From SHVO01 sp041919675 (lineage in GTDB: Bacteria > Pseudomonadota > Alphaproteobacteria > Rhodospirillales > Rhodospirillaceae): DNA of 64,000 nucleotides. The translations under genes were made by a program, and so were the position numbers. Of this stretch, positions 25,398-35,845 are shown in pieces (the first letter of the stretch is position 1; the number at the start of each line of letters is the position of its first letter). The notes beneath the pieces are model-generated. The model saw only the letters and a program-made list of their open reading frames with translations. It did not search any database and was not told the DNA's origin. The stretch is taken from positions 58,745 to 122,744 of the forward strand of contig JAYRTJ010000001.1 in NCBI GenBank assembly GCA_041919675.1, written 5' to 3'.

Positions 25398-28259
25398 ATG
25401 AAGACTCGCAACGTAAACACCGGCCCTGCCGACTCTCGTCATGCCAAAAGCATCGCGCTTTCCACGGTCAGCGCGCTCTCGCTCATCCTGTCCGTTCCCG
25501 CGCACGCGCAAACCGCCGCACCGGTAGCTGTCGATGAAATCGTCGTCACCGGATCGCGCATCGTGCGTGACGGCTATGAAGCGCCGACGCCCATGACGGT
25601 GCTCGATTCCGCCGTCTTCCAACAGCAGGCGACCTCGAACATCGCCGACGCGCTCGTTCAAATTCCCGCCTTCGCCGGGAACATCCGCCCAGGCAATACC
25701 GGCACCTCGGTCAGCGCCCAGGGCGCGGGTCTTTCGATTCTCAACCTTCGCAGTATGGGCGCCGCGCGCACCCTGGTGCTCATCGACGGCCAGCGCACGG
25801 TCAGCTCGCGCGCCGACGGCGTCGTTGACGTCGCCAACATCCCGCAAGCCCTGGTGCAACGTGTCGATATGATCACCGGCGGCGCCTCGGCCATTTACGG
25901 CTCCGACGCCGTGACCGGCGTGGTCAACTTCATCTTGGACAAAAGCTTCACCGGCGTGAAAGGCGAAGTCTCCGCGGGCCTGACCACCTACGGCGACGAC
26001 TTCAGCTACAAGACCGTGCTCACAGCGGGTGTGCCATTTGCCAACGGCCGCGGCCACTGGCTCATCAACGGCGAAATCAACAACAAGGAAGGCATCCTGC
26101 ACAGCGACCGGCCGTGGAACCGCTCCGCGCTCGGCATCATCAACAACACCGCGGCCAATATCGCCGCCGGCCAGCCGCAACGCCTCGTGCGCATCCATAC
26201 GGACTCCTGGTCCACGCACGGCGGCACCATCGCCTCGGGCCCGTTGAAGGGCATCGCCTTCGGGCCGGGCGGCACGCCTTATATGTTCAACTTCGGTCCG
26301 ATCACGGATTCCACCTACACCTATGAAGGCGATTACGCGGCCGGTGTCACGCGCGTGGACACCTACTCGCTCGACCCGCGCGAACGCCGCAAGGGCCTGT
26401 TCACGCGCGTCAGCTACGACCTCACGGACACGGTCGAAGTTTTTGCTCAGGCCTCGTGGAATAATTCGTGGAACACGGGCGGCGCGTTCAGCCACTTCCA
26501 GCTCGGCAACGGCGCCACCATCCGCACCGGCAACCCGTTCATCCCGGCCGCGGTTCAGGCCCAGATGACGGCGCTCGGCGTCACGCAGTTCCAGCTCGGC
26601 AGCATGAACTACGATCTGCCGTTCATCACCACGGAGTCCGACCGCACCACGAATAGATACGTCCTTGGCGCGAACGGCGACTTCGACGCCTTCTCGTCGT
26701 CGTGGAACTGGAACGCCTACTGGCAAAAGGGCATCACGCGCGTTGCTTACGACGCGCTGGGTCCCACGCGCAATCCTTTGCGTGCCCAGGCGGCCGATGC
26801 GGTGCGTCACCCGACGACCGGCGCCATCATCTGCCGCTCCACCCTCACAAACCCGAACGACGGCTGCGTGCCCTACAACCCGATGGGCCTTGGGGTGAAC
26901 AGTGAGGCCGCCATCCGCTTCCTGCAGAGCGGCGGCGAACATCCGCACACCAACCACCGCATCACCCAGGATGTCGCCGCCGGGTCGGTGAGCGGCGATA
27001 TGTTCGACAACTGGGCCGGTCCGGTCTCGCTCGCGCTCAGCACCGAATACCGCGTCGAGAAAGCGGTGGCGCGCCCAAGCGCGGCGACGCTGACCAGCGA
27101 CTGGTTCTCGGGCAACTTCCTGCCCTTCAGCGGCAAGTACACCGTGTTCGAAGGCGCGGCGGAAACCGTCGTTCCGCTCGCGAAGGAGGCCTCCTTCGCC
27201 CAAGCCTGGGATTTGAGCGCCGCCGTGCGCGGCACCAAATATTCCACGTCCGGCTTCGTCACGACGTGGAAATTCGGCACGACCTACGAACCGATCCCGG
27301 ATATCCGCATCCGCGCCACGCGCTCACGCGATATCCGCGCGCCGAACCTGCAGGAACTCTACAATACGGTCAGCGGCGGCTTTACCACCTTGTTCGATCC
27401 CGTCACCGGCGGCTCGGCGTCGCCGCTGCAAACCAACTCCGGCAATCCGAATCTCAAACCGGAGCGCGCCGATACGACCGACGTCGGTGTGGTCCTGAAG
27501 CCTGAGTTCTTCCCCGGCTTCACCGCCTCGGTGGACTATTGGAACATCAGCATGAAGGATTCGATCTCCACACCCAGCAACAACCAGATCGTTGTGTTCT
27601 GCGTGCAGGGACTCCAGTCCTACTGCGCCGACATCACCCGCACCAACGGCATCATCACGGCCATTACCCGCCGTCCGGTGAACATCGCCGTTCAGAAGAC
27701 GCGCGGGATCGACTTCGAGGCCAGCTACAATTTCGCCCTTAGCGACGTGATCTCGGCCTGGGACGGCAACGTCGATCTGCGCGCCCAGGTCACCAAGTAC
27801 ATCAAGAACTACATCGACACCACCCTGGCGCCGCCGACGGACGACGTCGGCGAAATGCCGGGCGGCGCGCCGCCGAATTGGGCCGGCGTGGTGCGTCTCG
27901 CCTACCGCGCCGACACTTGGCAGACCTCGATGAGTGGCCGCGCCATGAGTTCGGGCGTCCTGCGCAACACCTATATCGAGTGCCAGTCGGGCTGCACGGT
28001 CGGCGTCGCTCCGTTCCTGACGGTCGATAACAATCACGCGCCGGGCTACTTCTATCTCGACTGGTCGATCGGCAAGACCTTCGACATCGCCGGGGCCGAG
28101 GTGGAAACCTTCCTCAACATCAACAACCTGCTCAACACCGACCCGGGCATGATCCCGCGCGGGTCCGATGAAATCGGCTACGAACTCCCGACCACGAACA
28201 TCGGCAAGTACGATACGCTCGGCCGCGTGTTCCGCGCGGGGGTGCGTTTCAGGATGTAG
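25398..28259 (+). CDS. TonB-dependent receptor, large (paralogue A)
   Basis: A 953-residue outer-membrane receptor. ATG 25398 begins a signal peptide (about 1-38, PAHAQ). The plug has EIVVTGSRIVRDGYEAPTPMTV and SAIYGSDAVTGVVNF, and the large barrel ends in GVRFRM. At this size it belongs to the oligosaccharide/peptide-type TonB receptors common in Sphingomonadales and Caulobacterales rather than to siderophore receptors. It is paralogous to the receptor at 32885 (same plug wording, EAPTP). Two amidase genes lie between them, which suggests a joint role in import of amide or peptide substrates. Confidence 0.85.
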   Translation: MKTRNVNTGPADSRHAKSIALSTVSALSLILSVPAHAQTAAPVAVDEIVVTGSRIVRDGYEAPTPMTVLDSAVFQQQATSNIADALVQIPAFAGNIRPGNTGTSVSAQGAGLSILNLRSMGAARTLVLIDGQRTVSSRADGVVDVANIPQALVQRVDMITGGASAIYGSDAVTGVVNFILDKSFTGVKGEVSAGLTTYGDDFSYKTVLTAGVPFANGRGHWLINGEINNKEGILHSDRPWNRSALGIINNTAANIAAGQPQRLVRIHTDSWSTHGGTIASGPLKGIAFGPGGTPYMFNFGPITDSTYTYEGDYAAGVTRVDTYSLDPRERRKGLFTRVSYDLTDTVEVFAQASWNNSWNTGGAFSHFQLGNGATIRTGNPFIPAAVQAQMTALGVTQFQLGSMNYDLPFITTESDRTTNRYVLGANGDFDAFSSSWNWNAYWQKGITRVAYDALGPTRNPLRAQAADAVRHPTTGAIICRSTLTNPNDGCVPYNPMGLGVNSEAAIRFLQSGGEHPHTNHRITQDVAAGSVSGDMFDNWAGPVSLALSTEYRVEKAVARPSAATLTSDWFSGNFLPFSGKYTVFEGAAETVVPLAKEASFAQAWDLSAAVRGTKYSTSGFVTTWKFGTTYEPIPDIRIRATRSRDIRAPNLQELYNTVSGGFTTLFDPVTGGSASPLQTNSGNPNLKPERADTTDVGVVLKPEFFPGFTASVDYWNISMKDSISTPSNNQIVVFCVQGLQSYCADITRTNGIITAITRRPVNIAVQKTRGIDFEASYNFALSDVISAWDGNVDLRAQVTKYIKNYIDTTLAPPTDDVGEMPGGAPPNWAGVVRLAYRADTWQTSMSGRAMSSGVLRNTYIECQSGCTVGVAPFLTVDNNHAPGYFYLDWSIGKTFDIAGAEVETFLNINNLLNTDPGMIPRGSDEIGYELPTTNIGKYDTLGRVFRAGVRFRM

Positions 28260-28366
28260 GTCATTTGGCAGGGGGGGGGGCGGCGCTCCGCGTCGGCCCC
28301 CCTAGCGCTAAGGTCCCAACCGCCGTTACGATTATCCATTGCGTTCATTGAACCTGAGGGGGTCTC

Positions 28367-29974
28367 ATGAAAATTCTTCCGCGCTTTTTAGCAACCGTCG
28401 CGACCGTCGCCCTGTTGGCCTCGGCGCCCGCTTCCGCGAGAACAGTTCCGCTCGATCAGCTCACCGTCATGGATATCAACGCCGCCTTCGATGCCGGGAC
28501 GTTGACGTCCGAGAAACTTGTCCAACTCACGCTGGCCCGCATCGCCGCCTACGACGAGAAGGGCCCGATCCTGAATGCGGTCATGGCGCTCAACCCGAAC
28601 GCCCTCGCGCAAGCCAAGGCGCTCGACGCCGAGCGCAAGGCAAAAGGCCCGCGCTCGCCCATGCATGGTATTCCCGTCGTACTGAAGGACAACTTCGACA
28701 CCGTCGAGATGCCCACCACCGGCGGCTCGATCCTGCTCGAAGGCAATGTCCCGCCCGATGACGCCTATATGGTGAAGCGCCTGCGCGATGCCGGCGCCAT
28801 CATCCTGGCCAAGGTCAACCTCTCCGAATTCGCCGCCGCCGGCACCAACAGCTCGCTCGGCGGTCAGTCGAAGAACCCGCATAATCTCCTGCGCTCACCA
28901 GCCGGCTCGTCGGGCGGCACCGGCGTCGCGATCGCGGCGAACTTCGGCACCGTCGGCTTCGGCTCCGACACGGGCGGCTCCATTCGCGGACCCTCCACGG
29001 CGAACGGCGTGGTCGGTTTGAAGCCCACCCATGGCTTGCTGTCGCGCGACGGCATCATTCCGCTCGCGCTCTCCTTCGACACCGGCGGGCCGTTGACGCG
29101 CAGCGTCACCGACGTCGCCGCCGTGCTCGGCACCATGACGGGAGTCGATCCGGCCGACGACGCCACCAAAAAAAGCGCGGGCAAGTTCGAAAAGGACTAC
29201 ACCAAGTTCCTGAACGCGAATTCGCTCAAGGGCGCGCGTATCGGGATCGCCCGCGACTTCATGAAGCAGGACGAGGAAGTCGACTGGATCATCGAAACCG
29301 CCTTGAGCACCATGAAGGCCAAAGGCGCCACGATCGTCGAAGTCCGCTATCCGAAGTGGCTGCTCGACAGCATGGGCGAAATCTACACCACCATCCGCTG
29401 GCCGGAATTCCCGGTGCAGATCGGCGAATACCTGAAGACGACGGGACCGAAGTATCCCAAGTCCCTCGCCGAGATGATCGAACGCTCCAAGCAGATCGTA
29501 AGCCCGCGCCCGGACGGCGCCGGCCCCAATACGACCCGCTGGATCCTGTTCGAGCGTGAACTCGCCTCCGGCTCGATGAACGACTACAAGTACAAGTCGA
29601 TGCACGATCACATGATGCCGCTGATCCGCGACATCGTGGACGGCATCTTCGCATCCAATAAACTGGATGCGTATGTGTATCCGACCTCGGGCCGGCGCCC
29701 CGGCCCGATCGCCGAGGTTCCGGGCGGCGGCGGTGGCGGCGGTTACGGCGGCACCAACTACGCCAATCTCACCGGCTATCCGGATCTGATCGTCCCGGCC
29801 GGCTTCACCAACGACGACTTGCCGGTCGGCATCTCGTTCTTCGGGCCGGCGTTCAGCGAACCGAAGCTGCTCGCGCTCGGTTATGCCTTCGAACAGGCCA
29901 GCCACGCGCGCCGTCTGCCGATCAACACGCCGAACCTCGACGGCGAAATGATCGATGTGCCGGACAAGAAATAG
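28367..29974 (+). CDS. Exported amidase
   Basis: A 535-residue amidase-signature enzyme with a signal peptide (1-24, APASAR). The Lys of VVLKDN, Ser of SPAGSSGGTG and nucleophile Ser of GSDTGGSIRGPS make the catalytic triad. GGSIR is the classical form, closer to typical amidases than the lipoprotein paralogue at 21212. It has an unusual Gly-rich run before the C-terminus (GGGGGGG, about residue 450). It lies 107 bases after the TonB receptor; a good terminator at 29996 ends the unit. It likely cuts amide substrates in the periplasm. Confidence 0.85.
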   Translation: MKILPRFLATVATVALLASAPASARTVPLDQLTVMDINAAFDAGTLTSEKLVQLTLARIAAYDEKGPILNAVMALNPNALAQAKALDAERKAKGPRSPMHGIPVVLKDNFDTVEMPTTGGSILLEGNVPPDDAYMVKRLRDAGAIILAKVNLSEFAAAGTNSSLGGQSKNPHNLLRSPAGSSGGTGVAIAANFGTVGFGSDTGGSIRGPSTANGVVGLKPTHGLLSRDGIIPLALSFDTGGPLTRSVTDVAAVLGTMTGVDPADDATKKSAGKFEKDYTKFLNANSLKGARIGIARDFMKQDEEVDWIIETALSTMKAKGATIVEVRYPKWLLDSMGEIYTTIRWPEFPVQIGEYLKTTGPKYPKSLAEMIERSKQIVSPRPDGAGPNTTRWILFERELASGSMNDYKYKSMHDHMMPLIRDIVDGIFASNKLDAYVYPTSGRRPGPIAEVPGGGGGGGYGGTNYANLTGYPDLIVPAGFTNDDLPVGISFFGPAFSEPKLLALGYAFEQASHARRLPINTPNLDGEMIDVPDKK

Positions 29975-29995
29975 CGTTCAAGAAGAAAGCAGGGG

Positions 29996-30030
29996 ACGGC
30001 CGCACATCATGTGCGGCCGTTTCGCTTTCT
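29996..30030 (+). terminator. Rho-independent terminator after exported amidase
   Basis: Stem arms ACGGCCGCAC (29996-30005) and GTGCGGCCGT (30011-30020) with a five-base loop, followed by TTCGCTTTCT. It ends the TonB/amidase unit. Confidence 0.8.
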
Positions 30031-30159
30031 AGCGCTGGGCCGTTTGATGGAGATCCCACCGTTCCAGCGGCCCGGCCAGACGCACGCTCCGGTGCTTCCC
30101 CGCCGGGGCGTTTGCGCGTTAAATTCAACAAGCTTCATATGCAATCGGGGGGGCGTGCC

Positions 30160-32478
30160 GTGAAAATCCGTCATATTGCTGTTGCGACATGTGGGCTGCT
30201 GTTCACCGGCCTGTCCGGTCCGGCCTTCGCCTTTCAGGTCGAGGAAGCCGGCATCGCCAGCATCCAGGCCGCGATCCAAAGCGGCGAGACCACCTGCCGG
30301 CAGGTGGTGCAGGCCTATATCGACCGCGCGAAGGCCTACAATGGGGTTTGCACGGCGCTGGTGACCAAGGACGGCGCGCCGGTGCAGAGCGGGCCCGGTA
30401 CGGTGCGCGCCGGCTCGCCTTTGAAATTCCCAACCGCCACGGTCGCGGCCAGCAAGATTCTCCCCGATTTCGACAAGTACAAAGGCCCGCCGCTCGAGTA
30501 TGGACGGCTTGAAGCGACCGCCTCCGATCCCAACGTCGTGCAGCAGCGCGGCATGGTCGTCGGAATTCCCGAGGCCGGCCAGGTCAATGCGCTCAGCACG
30601 CTGAACATTCGCGGCGAGCGCTCGGTCACCTGCCAGGGCGCGTTCGATGCGGCCCCCGGCACGCCGCTGCCGGCCGGCGCTCCCGCGGCGTGCGAGAAAT
30701 TCCGTCAGCAACCGGACGCCTTGGAACGCGCCGCCGCGCTCGACAAGCAATTCGGCCGCAATCCCGACCTCAAAGCCATGCCGATGTACTGCGCGGTGTT
30801 CTCGTTCAAGGATGTCTACGACACCACCGACATGCGCAACACCGGCGGCGCGGACGTCAATTATGCTATGGACGCGCCGCCCGAGGACGCGACGATCGTG
30901 GCCGAGTTGCGCGCCAAGGGCGCCATCATCTACGCCAAGGCGAACCTGCATGAATACAACGCGGGTCCCAGCAATCCGGCGGGACCGAATGCGGCCCGGG
31001 CCGAAACCCGCACCTACGGCGGCGGCGCGCGCTCGAGCTGGGCGGGCTCGGCTTGCAATCCCTATGACACCCAGCGCGAGACCGGCGGTTCCAGTTCCGG
31101 TTCCGCCGTGTCGGTGGGCGCGAACCTCGTCACCTGCTCGATCTGTGAAGAGACGGGCGGGTCTTGCCGCCAGCCGGCGTGGCGCGCGAGCATCGTCTCG
31201 ATGGTCACGACGAAGGGCCTCATGTCCTACGGCGGCGCCATCGGCTCCGACCCCTACCTCGACCGCGCCGGCATTCACTGCCGCAGCGTGAAGGATGCCG
31301 CGGCGGTGCTCGACGCGGTCAAGGATCCCGAGCGCGGCTATTTCGATCCGCGCGACATCTATACCGCGCTCCCTAAGAACCTGATCTCCAAAGCGCCCTA
31401 CAGTTCCTTCGTCGGCGGGGCCGCCAATGCCCGGCAAGGCGCGAAGCCGCTCGCGGGCCTGCGTGTCGGCATCGTGCGCGAATACATGGTCAAACACACC
31501 GCCAACGACGAGGCGGTCAGCGACCTTGTGAACGCCGAGATCAAGAAGGTGCTGCGTGATCGGTTGGGGGCTGAGATCGTTGAATCTTATGACCCCAAAT
31601 ATCCGAATGACCCCGACGTGCCGGACATGACCTACACCTTCCAGCGCGCGCTCGCGGAAATTCTGCCCATTCATATGCCCGAGTATTTCACCGGCAAGGG
31701 CGCGGGCGGCGGCGAAGACGACAGCGCTACGTCCTCCGATAAACTCGCTTTCGGCGTGAATGGATTTGATATCGGCACGCGCGACTACATCGCCAGGTTG
31801 GCGGAAGGCAAGGCGCCCCTTTCGGACGAACTCAATATCCGCCGCGTGACGGCGTCACCGCCGATCCATAGTTTTGGATTCCACATGCAGCAATACCTGA
31901 TGCGCCGCGGCGATAGCCGCATCACGGATTGGAACAGTCTCACGGCCAACGGCAAGCACTACTCCGAGTCCCACAAGGTGGCGATGGCGAACACCTCCAA
32001 CAAGTTCGACATCGCCTCGCCCGGCATCACCCAGCGCATCAAGATGCGTGAGGTCATGCGCCTCGTGGTCGACAAGGTGATGCGCGAGAACAAGCTGGAC
32101 GTGCTGGTCAATCCGACCATCACCATTCCGCCGGCGCTCAACGGCGGCCCTGGTCAGCCGACGGTCAACAACCGGCCAACGGGGCGTTTCCCTACCAGCG
32201 CGGACCTCGGCATCCCCGAAATCACCGTGCCCGCGGGGTTCCAAAGCGTCATGTATGAGCCCAAGTTCGAGCTGAACGAGAAGCAGGATAATTATCGTTC
32301 GGTCGCCAACAACACCGACAAGACGACTCTCAAGCATCCGATGCCCTATGGGATCTCGTTCTGGGCCGGTGCGGGCGAGGAGCCCGTGGTGATCGAAGTG
32401 GCGTCGATCTACGAACAGGCGACCAAGCATCGCCTCGCGCCTGCGGGCTTCGGTCCGGTGAAGAAGGCGAGGGAGTGA
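30160..32478 (+). CDS. Large Cys-rich exported amidase
   Basis: A 772-residue amidase-signature protein, about 250 residues longer than usual. A signal peptide (MKIRHIAVATCGLLFTG..AFAF) is followed by an insertion (about 45-200) that separates the N-terminal helices from the Lys motif FSFKDVYD. The core keeps Ser in GGSSSGSAVS and nucleophile Ser in EETGGSCRQPAWR. Many Cys (CSICEETGGSC, CAVF, HCRS) suggest disulfides in the envelope. GTG 30160 has a G-rich ribosome site seven bases before; ATG 30139 is possible. It is flanked by the two TonB receptors. The substrate is unknown. Confidence 0.8.
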   Translation: MKIRHIAVATCGLLFTGLSGPAFAFQVEEAGIASIQAAIQSGETTCRQVVQAYIDRAKAYNGVCTALVTKDGAPVQSGPGTVRAGSPLKFPTATVAASKILPDFDKYKGPPLEYGRLEATASDPNVVQQRGMVVGIPEAGQVNALSTLNIRGERSVTCQGAFDAAPGTPLPAGAPAACEKFRQQPDALERAAALDKQFGRNPDLKAMPMYCAVFSFKDVYDTTDMRNTGGADVNYAMDAPPEDATIVAELRAKGAIIYAKANLHEYNAGPSNPAGPNAARAETRTYGGGARSSWAGSACNPYDTQRETGGSSSGSAVSVGANLVTCSICEETGGSCRQPAWRASIVSMVTTKGLMSYGGAIGSDPYLDRAGIHCRSVKDAAAVLDAVKDPERGYFDPRDIYTALPKNLISKAPYSSFVGGAANARQGAKPLAGLRVGIVREYMVKHTANDEAVSDLVNAEIKKVLRDRLGAEIVESYDPKYPNDPDVPDMTYTFQRALAEILPIHMPEYFTGKGAGGGEDDSATSSDKLAFGVNGFDIGTRDYIARLAEGKAPLSDELNIRRVTASPPIHSFGFHMQQYLMRRGDSRITDWNSLTANGKHYSESHKVAMANTSNKFDIASPGITQRIKMREVMRLVVDKVMRENKLDVLVNPTITIPPALNGGPGQPTVNNRPTGRFPTSADLGIPEITVPAGFQSVMYEPKFELNEKQDNYRSVANNTDKTTLKHPMPYGISFWAGAGEEPVVIEVASIYEQATKHRLAPAGFGPVKKARE

Positions 32479-32884
32479 GCGCTGGCTGTCCGGCACACTC
32501 AATAGTGCTGAAATTCAGCGCATGTGCATGGGGTGCGAACCAGTCTGCGTAATAAGTGTGCGTGCGTCATGCGCTGGACGTGGCACGCGCGCAACACCGC
32601 GCCAAACAAAAATCCGAATTCGCTTTATGCGTGAAACTTTTGTTGTCTGCTTGTTACGTTCCCGTACAATAACGGCAACACGAGACGCATCTGAATGCGA
32701 GGCGCGGCGCGCTGTCGGGCTGTAAGAAGACCTTTAGCCCTCGTTTAGGCGCCGTGCGGGGGAGGGATATACGCTCAACCGGCGTTCGCCGATTGGCGTT
32801 TTTCCAACGTTATTCTCTCACTCGCGTTTACCCGCGCCTCGTTGAGCGGCGGCATCCGGCCGTCTACATCAATGGGGAGAATCC
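32479..32884. other. Intergenic region before TonB receptor
   Basis: About 400 bases with no gene recognised. It holds a promoter region for the receptor at 32885; no clear operator palindrome was found. Confidence 0.4.
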
Positions 32885-35791
32885 ATGTCCACAGCAAAAT
32901 CCATCCGCTCCTATCGCGCGGCCGTCATGGCCACGGCCAGCCTCGCCGCCATGTTCGCGGCCTCCGGCGCCGGCGCTCAAACGGCGCAGCAGGGCGGGGC
33001 GGCGATCGCTGAAGAAATCGTCGTCACCGGCACGCGCGTCATTCGTGACGGCTATGAAGCCCCGACGCCGGTGTCCGTGCTCGGCGCCGAGGAACTCAAC
33101 GCCATGGCGGTCACCAATATCGCCGACGCCGTGAACCGCCTGCCGTCCTTCGGCGCGGGTCTCACCTCGCGCAATACTTCGGGAAGCGTCTCGGGCGGGA
33201 TCGGCGGTCTGAACCTCCTCAATCTTCGTAGCTTGGGCGCCACGCGCACCCTCGTGCTGCTCGACGGCCGCCGCGTGGTCGGCGCCAACGTCGGCGGCAA
33301 CAGCGGCTCGGCCGTGGACATCAACGGCTTCCCCAACGGCCTCATCAGCCGCATCGACGTCGTCACCGGCGGCGCCTCGGCCGCCTATGGTTCGGACGCC
33401 GTGGCCGGCGTGGTGAACTTCGTCGTCGACAAGGAATTCACCGGCATCAAGGGTGTGGTCGATACCGGCATCACGACGTATGGGGACGATGCGCAATACC
33501 GCGTCTCGCTGTCCGCGGGGTCGGCCTTCGCGGGCGGGCGCGGCCATGTGCTCCTCAGCGGCGAGCACGCCTTTGAAAACGGCATCAAGGGCCAGCCCCG
33601 TAAGTGGAGCGACCGCACCTTTGTCGCGCTCAACAATCCCAACTACACCGCCACCAACGGCCAGCCGCAGATCCTCGCGCTCGAGGACATCGGTCTTGGC
33701 ACCGCGACGGGCGGCGGTCTCATCCTGAGCTGCGCCGGTTATCCCGGAACCACCTGTCCGTTGCGCGGCACGCAGTTCCTCCAGGGCGGCACGCCCGCGC
33801 CGTTCCGCTTCGGCCTCGTCAGCGGCAACACCATGTCCGGCGGCGACTTCCAGATGTCGCGCGTCGACAAGACCTCCATCGCGCTCGCCCAGCAGATGGA
33901 ACGCGAAAACATCTTCGCGCGCGTCAGCTACGACCTCGCCGACAACGTGACGGTCTTCGCCGACACCATCTGGGCCTACTCGAAGGCCTGGAACCCGGGC
34001 GCGACGTCGAATATCAACTTCGGCGGCATCAACATCCGCAACGACAACCCGTTCATCCCGGCCTCGATCCGCGCCCAGATGACCGCGCTCGGCATTACCC
34101 AGTTCACCATGGGGAATTCCAACCAGTACGACATGCCGCTTCTGCAGTCGCTCAACGCGCGTACCTTCCGCAGCTATGTCCTCGGCGTGGAAGGCAACTT
34201 CAACGCCTTTGACAGCGATTGGAACTGGGACGCGTCCTGGGCCAAGAGCACCAACCACCTGTCGTTCCGCTCGCCCGGCAACCGCATCAACGCGAACTAC
34301 CTGCGCGCCACCGACGCGACCACGGACGCCAGCGGCAAAGCGGTCTGCCGCGTCAACGCCGACGCCGATCCGGCCAACGACGATCCGCGGTGTATCCCGT
34401 TCAACCCGATGGGCATCGGCGTGAACGCCGACAATACCTACGTTTATGGCACGGGCTACGGCCTCACCAAGCTGAGCCAGGACGTGTGGGCCGTGAACGC
34501 CAACGGCGAGCCGTTCTCGACCTGGGCCGGTCCGGTCTCGCTGGCCCTCGGCGGCGAACACCGCAAAGAGGGTTTAAGCGGCATCGCGAGCGCGCTCGAC
34601 CTTGCCGCCGCCTATTTCGCCGGAAACTTCGGCGCCTCGACCGGCAGCTACACGGTGACGGAAGGTTATCTCGAAACCGTCATTCCGCTGGCCAAGGATG
34701 CCGAATGGGCCAAGAAACTCGACCTCAACGCGGCCGCACGTTTCACCGACTATTCGACTTCGGGCTTCGTGGTGACCTGGAAAGCGGGCGCGACCTTCTC
34801 GCCCATCGATGACCTGACCTTCCGCGGCACGGTGTCGCGCGATATCCGTGCGCCGAACGTGGGCGATCTGTTCACCTCCGACCGCCCGGGCACGGGCACC
34901 GTCATAGATCCGCGTAACGGCGCCTCGTCCTTCATCGTCACGTCGGTTCGCGGTAACCGCGCGCTGCAGCCGGAGAAGGCCAATGCCATCGGTGTGGGCG
35001 CGGTGCTTCAGCCGTCGTTCCTGCCGGGCTTCAATGCCTCGGTCGACTACTATGATATCAACGTGAAAGACGCGATCGCCTCCTTAAGCGCGCAGAACTA
35101 CGTCGACCGCTGCCATGACGGCACCGCGCCGGCGCTCTGCTCGTTCATTACGCGCGACGCCGCGGGCAACATCACCTTCGTCGCCGTGGTTCCGGCCAAC
35201 ATCCTCTCGCAAAGCACGCGCGGGATGGACGTCGAAGCGTCCTACACACTGCCGCTGTCGACCTTCTCCGACGATTGGGACGGTGAGTTCCGCCTGCGCG
35301 GTCTCGCGACCAAGATCTTCTCGCTCAAGACCGTCGACAGTCTCGGCACCATCGAAGGCGCCGGAATCCAAGCGGACGGCGGCGTCATCGGTCTCGGCAG
35401 CGCGCTGTCGGCGCCGAAATTCCGCTATCTGCTTTCCGGCGTCTACGACAACGGCCCGTTCAGCGCCACGGTCACCATGCGCGGCATTGGCTCGGGCGTG
35501 TTCAACACCTCGTTCATCACCTGCACCAGCGGCTGTCCGGCCGCCACGGCCGCACACCCCACCATCAACCTCAACTACGTGCCGAGCGTGACCTACTTCG
35601 ACCTCGCGTTTGACTATGACTTCATGGATGGGATGCTGCAGCCCTACTTCACGGCCGAAAACGTGCTCGATAAGGATCCGCCGTTTGTCGTCGGGACCCG
35701 CGGCGCGGGCTTCTACGCGGGCCAGGGCAATACCGGTCTTTATGACCGCCTGGGCCGTGTGTTCCGCGCGGGCGTACGCTTCAAGATGTAA
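32885..35791 (+). CDS. TonB-dependent receptor, large (paralogue B)
   Basis: A 968-residue outer-membrane receptor with a signal peptide (about 1-35), plug motifs EIVVTGTRVIRDGYEAPTPVSVLG and SAAYGSDAVAGVVNF and a long barrel ending in VRFKM. It is clearly a paralogue of the receptor at 25398. An ordinary terminator follows at 35813. The genomic neighbours are exported amidases and no kinase or regulator. Likely imports an organic substrate through TonB energy; what it is, is unknown. Confidence 0.85.
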   Translation: MSTAKSIRSYRAAVMATASLAAMFAASGAGAQTAQQGGAAIAEEIVVTGTRVIRDGYEAPTPVSVLGAEELNAMAVTNIADAVNRLPSFGAGLTSRNTSGSVSGGIGGLNLLNLRSLGATRTLVLLDGRRVVGANVGGNSGSAVDINGFPNGLISRIDVVTGGASAAYGSDAVAGVVNFVVDKEFTGIKGVVDTGITTYGDDAQYRVSLSAGSAFAGGRGHVLLSGEHAFENGIKGQPRKWSDRTFVALNNPNYTATNGQPQILALEDIGLGTATGGGLILSCAGYPGTTCPLRGTQFLQGGTPAPFRFGLVSGNTMSGGDFQMSRVDKTSIALAQQMERENIFARVSYDLADNVTVFADTIWAYSKAWNPGATSNINFGGINIRNDNPFIPASIRAQMTALGITQFTMGNSNQYDMPLLQSLNARTFRSYVLGVEGNFNAFDSDWNWDASWAKSTNHLSFRSPGNRINANYLRATDATTDASGKAVCRVNADADPANDDPRCIPFNPMGIGVNADNTYVYGTGYGLTKLSQDVWAVNANGEPFSTWAGPVSLALGGEHRKEGLSGIASALDLAAAYFAGNFGASTGSYTVTEGYLETVIPLAKDAEWAKKLDLNAAARFTDYSTSGFVVTWKAGATFSPIDDLTFRGTVSRDIRAPNVGDLFTSDRPGTGTVIDPRNGASSFIVTSVRGNRALQPEKANAIGVGAVLQPSFLPGFNASVDYYDINVKDAIASLSAQNYVDRCHDGTAPALCSFITRDAAGNITFVAVVPANILSQSTRGMDVEASYTLPLSTFSDDWDGEFRLRGLATKIFSLKTVDSLGTIEGAGIQADGGVIGLGSALSAPKFRYLLSGVYDNGPFSATVTMRGIGSGVFNTSFITCTSGCPAATAAHPTINLNYVPSVTYFDLAFDYDFMDGMLQPYFTAENVLDKDPPFVVGTRGAGFYAGQGNTGLYDRLGRVFRAGVRFKM

Positions 35792-35812
35792 GACTGCGAT
35801 CTCAAGACCCGG

Positions 35813-35845
35813 AAAGGGCGGGGGCTTCGGCTCCCGCCCTTTTTC
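35813..35845 (+). terminator. Rho-independent terminator after TonB receptor B
   Basis: Arms AAAGGGCGGG (35813-35822) and CCCGCCCTTT (35833-35842), then TTTTTC. Strong hairpin with a T-run on the plus strand. Confidence 0.85.

Noticed and set aside
23735..25420. A 561-codon minus-strand open frame
   Set aside because: Antisense to the MFS transporter with 12 predicted helices; the translation is low-complexity charged sequence without motif.
28269..28304. G-run and C-run pair after TonB receptor A as a terminator
   Set aside because: The arms pair only partly and no T-run follows, so I did not list it as a terminator.
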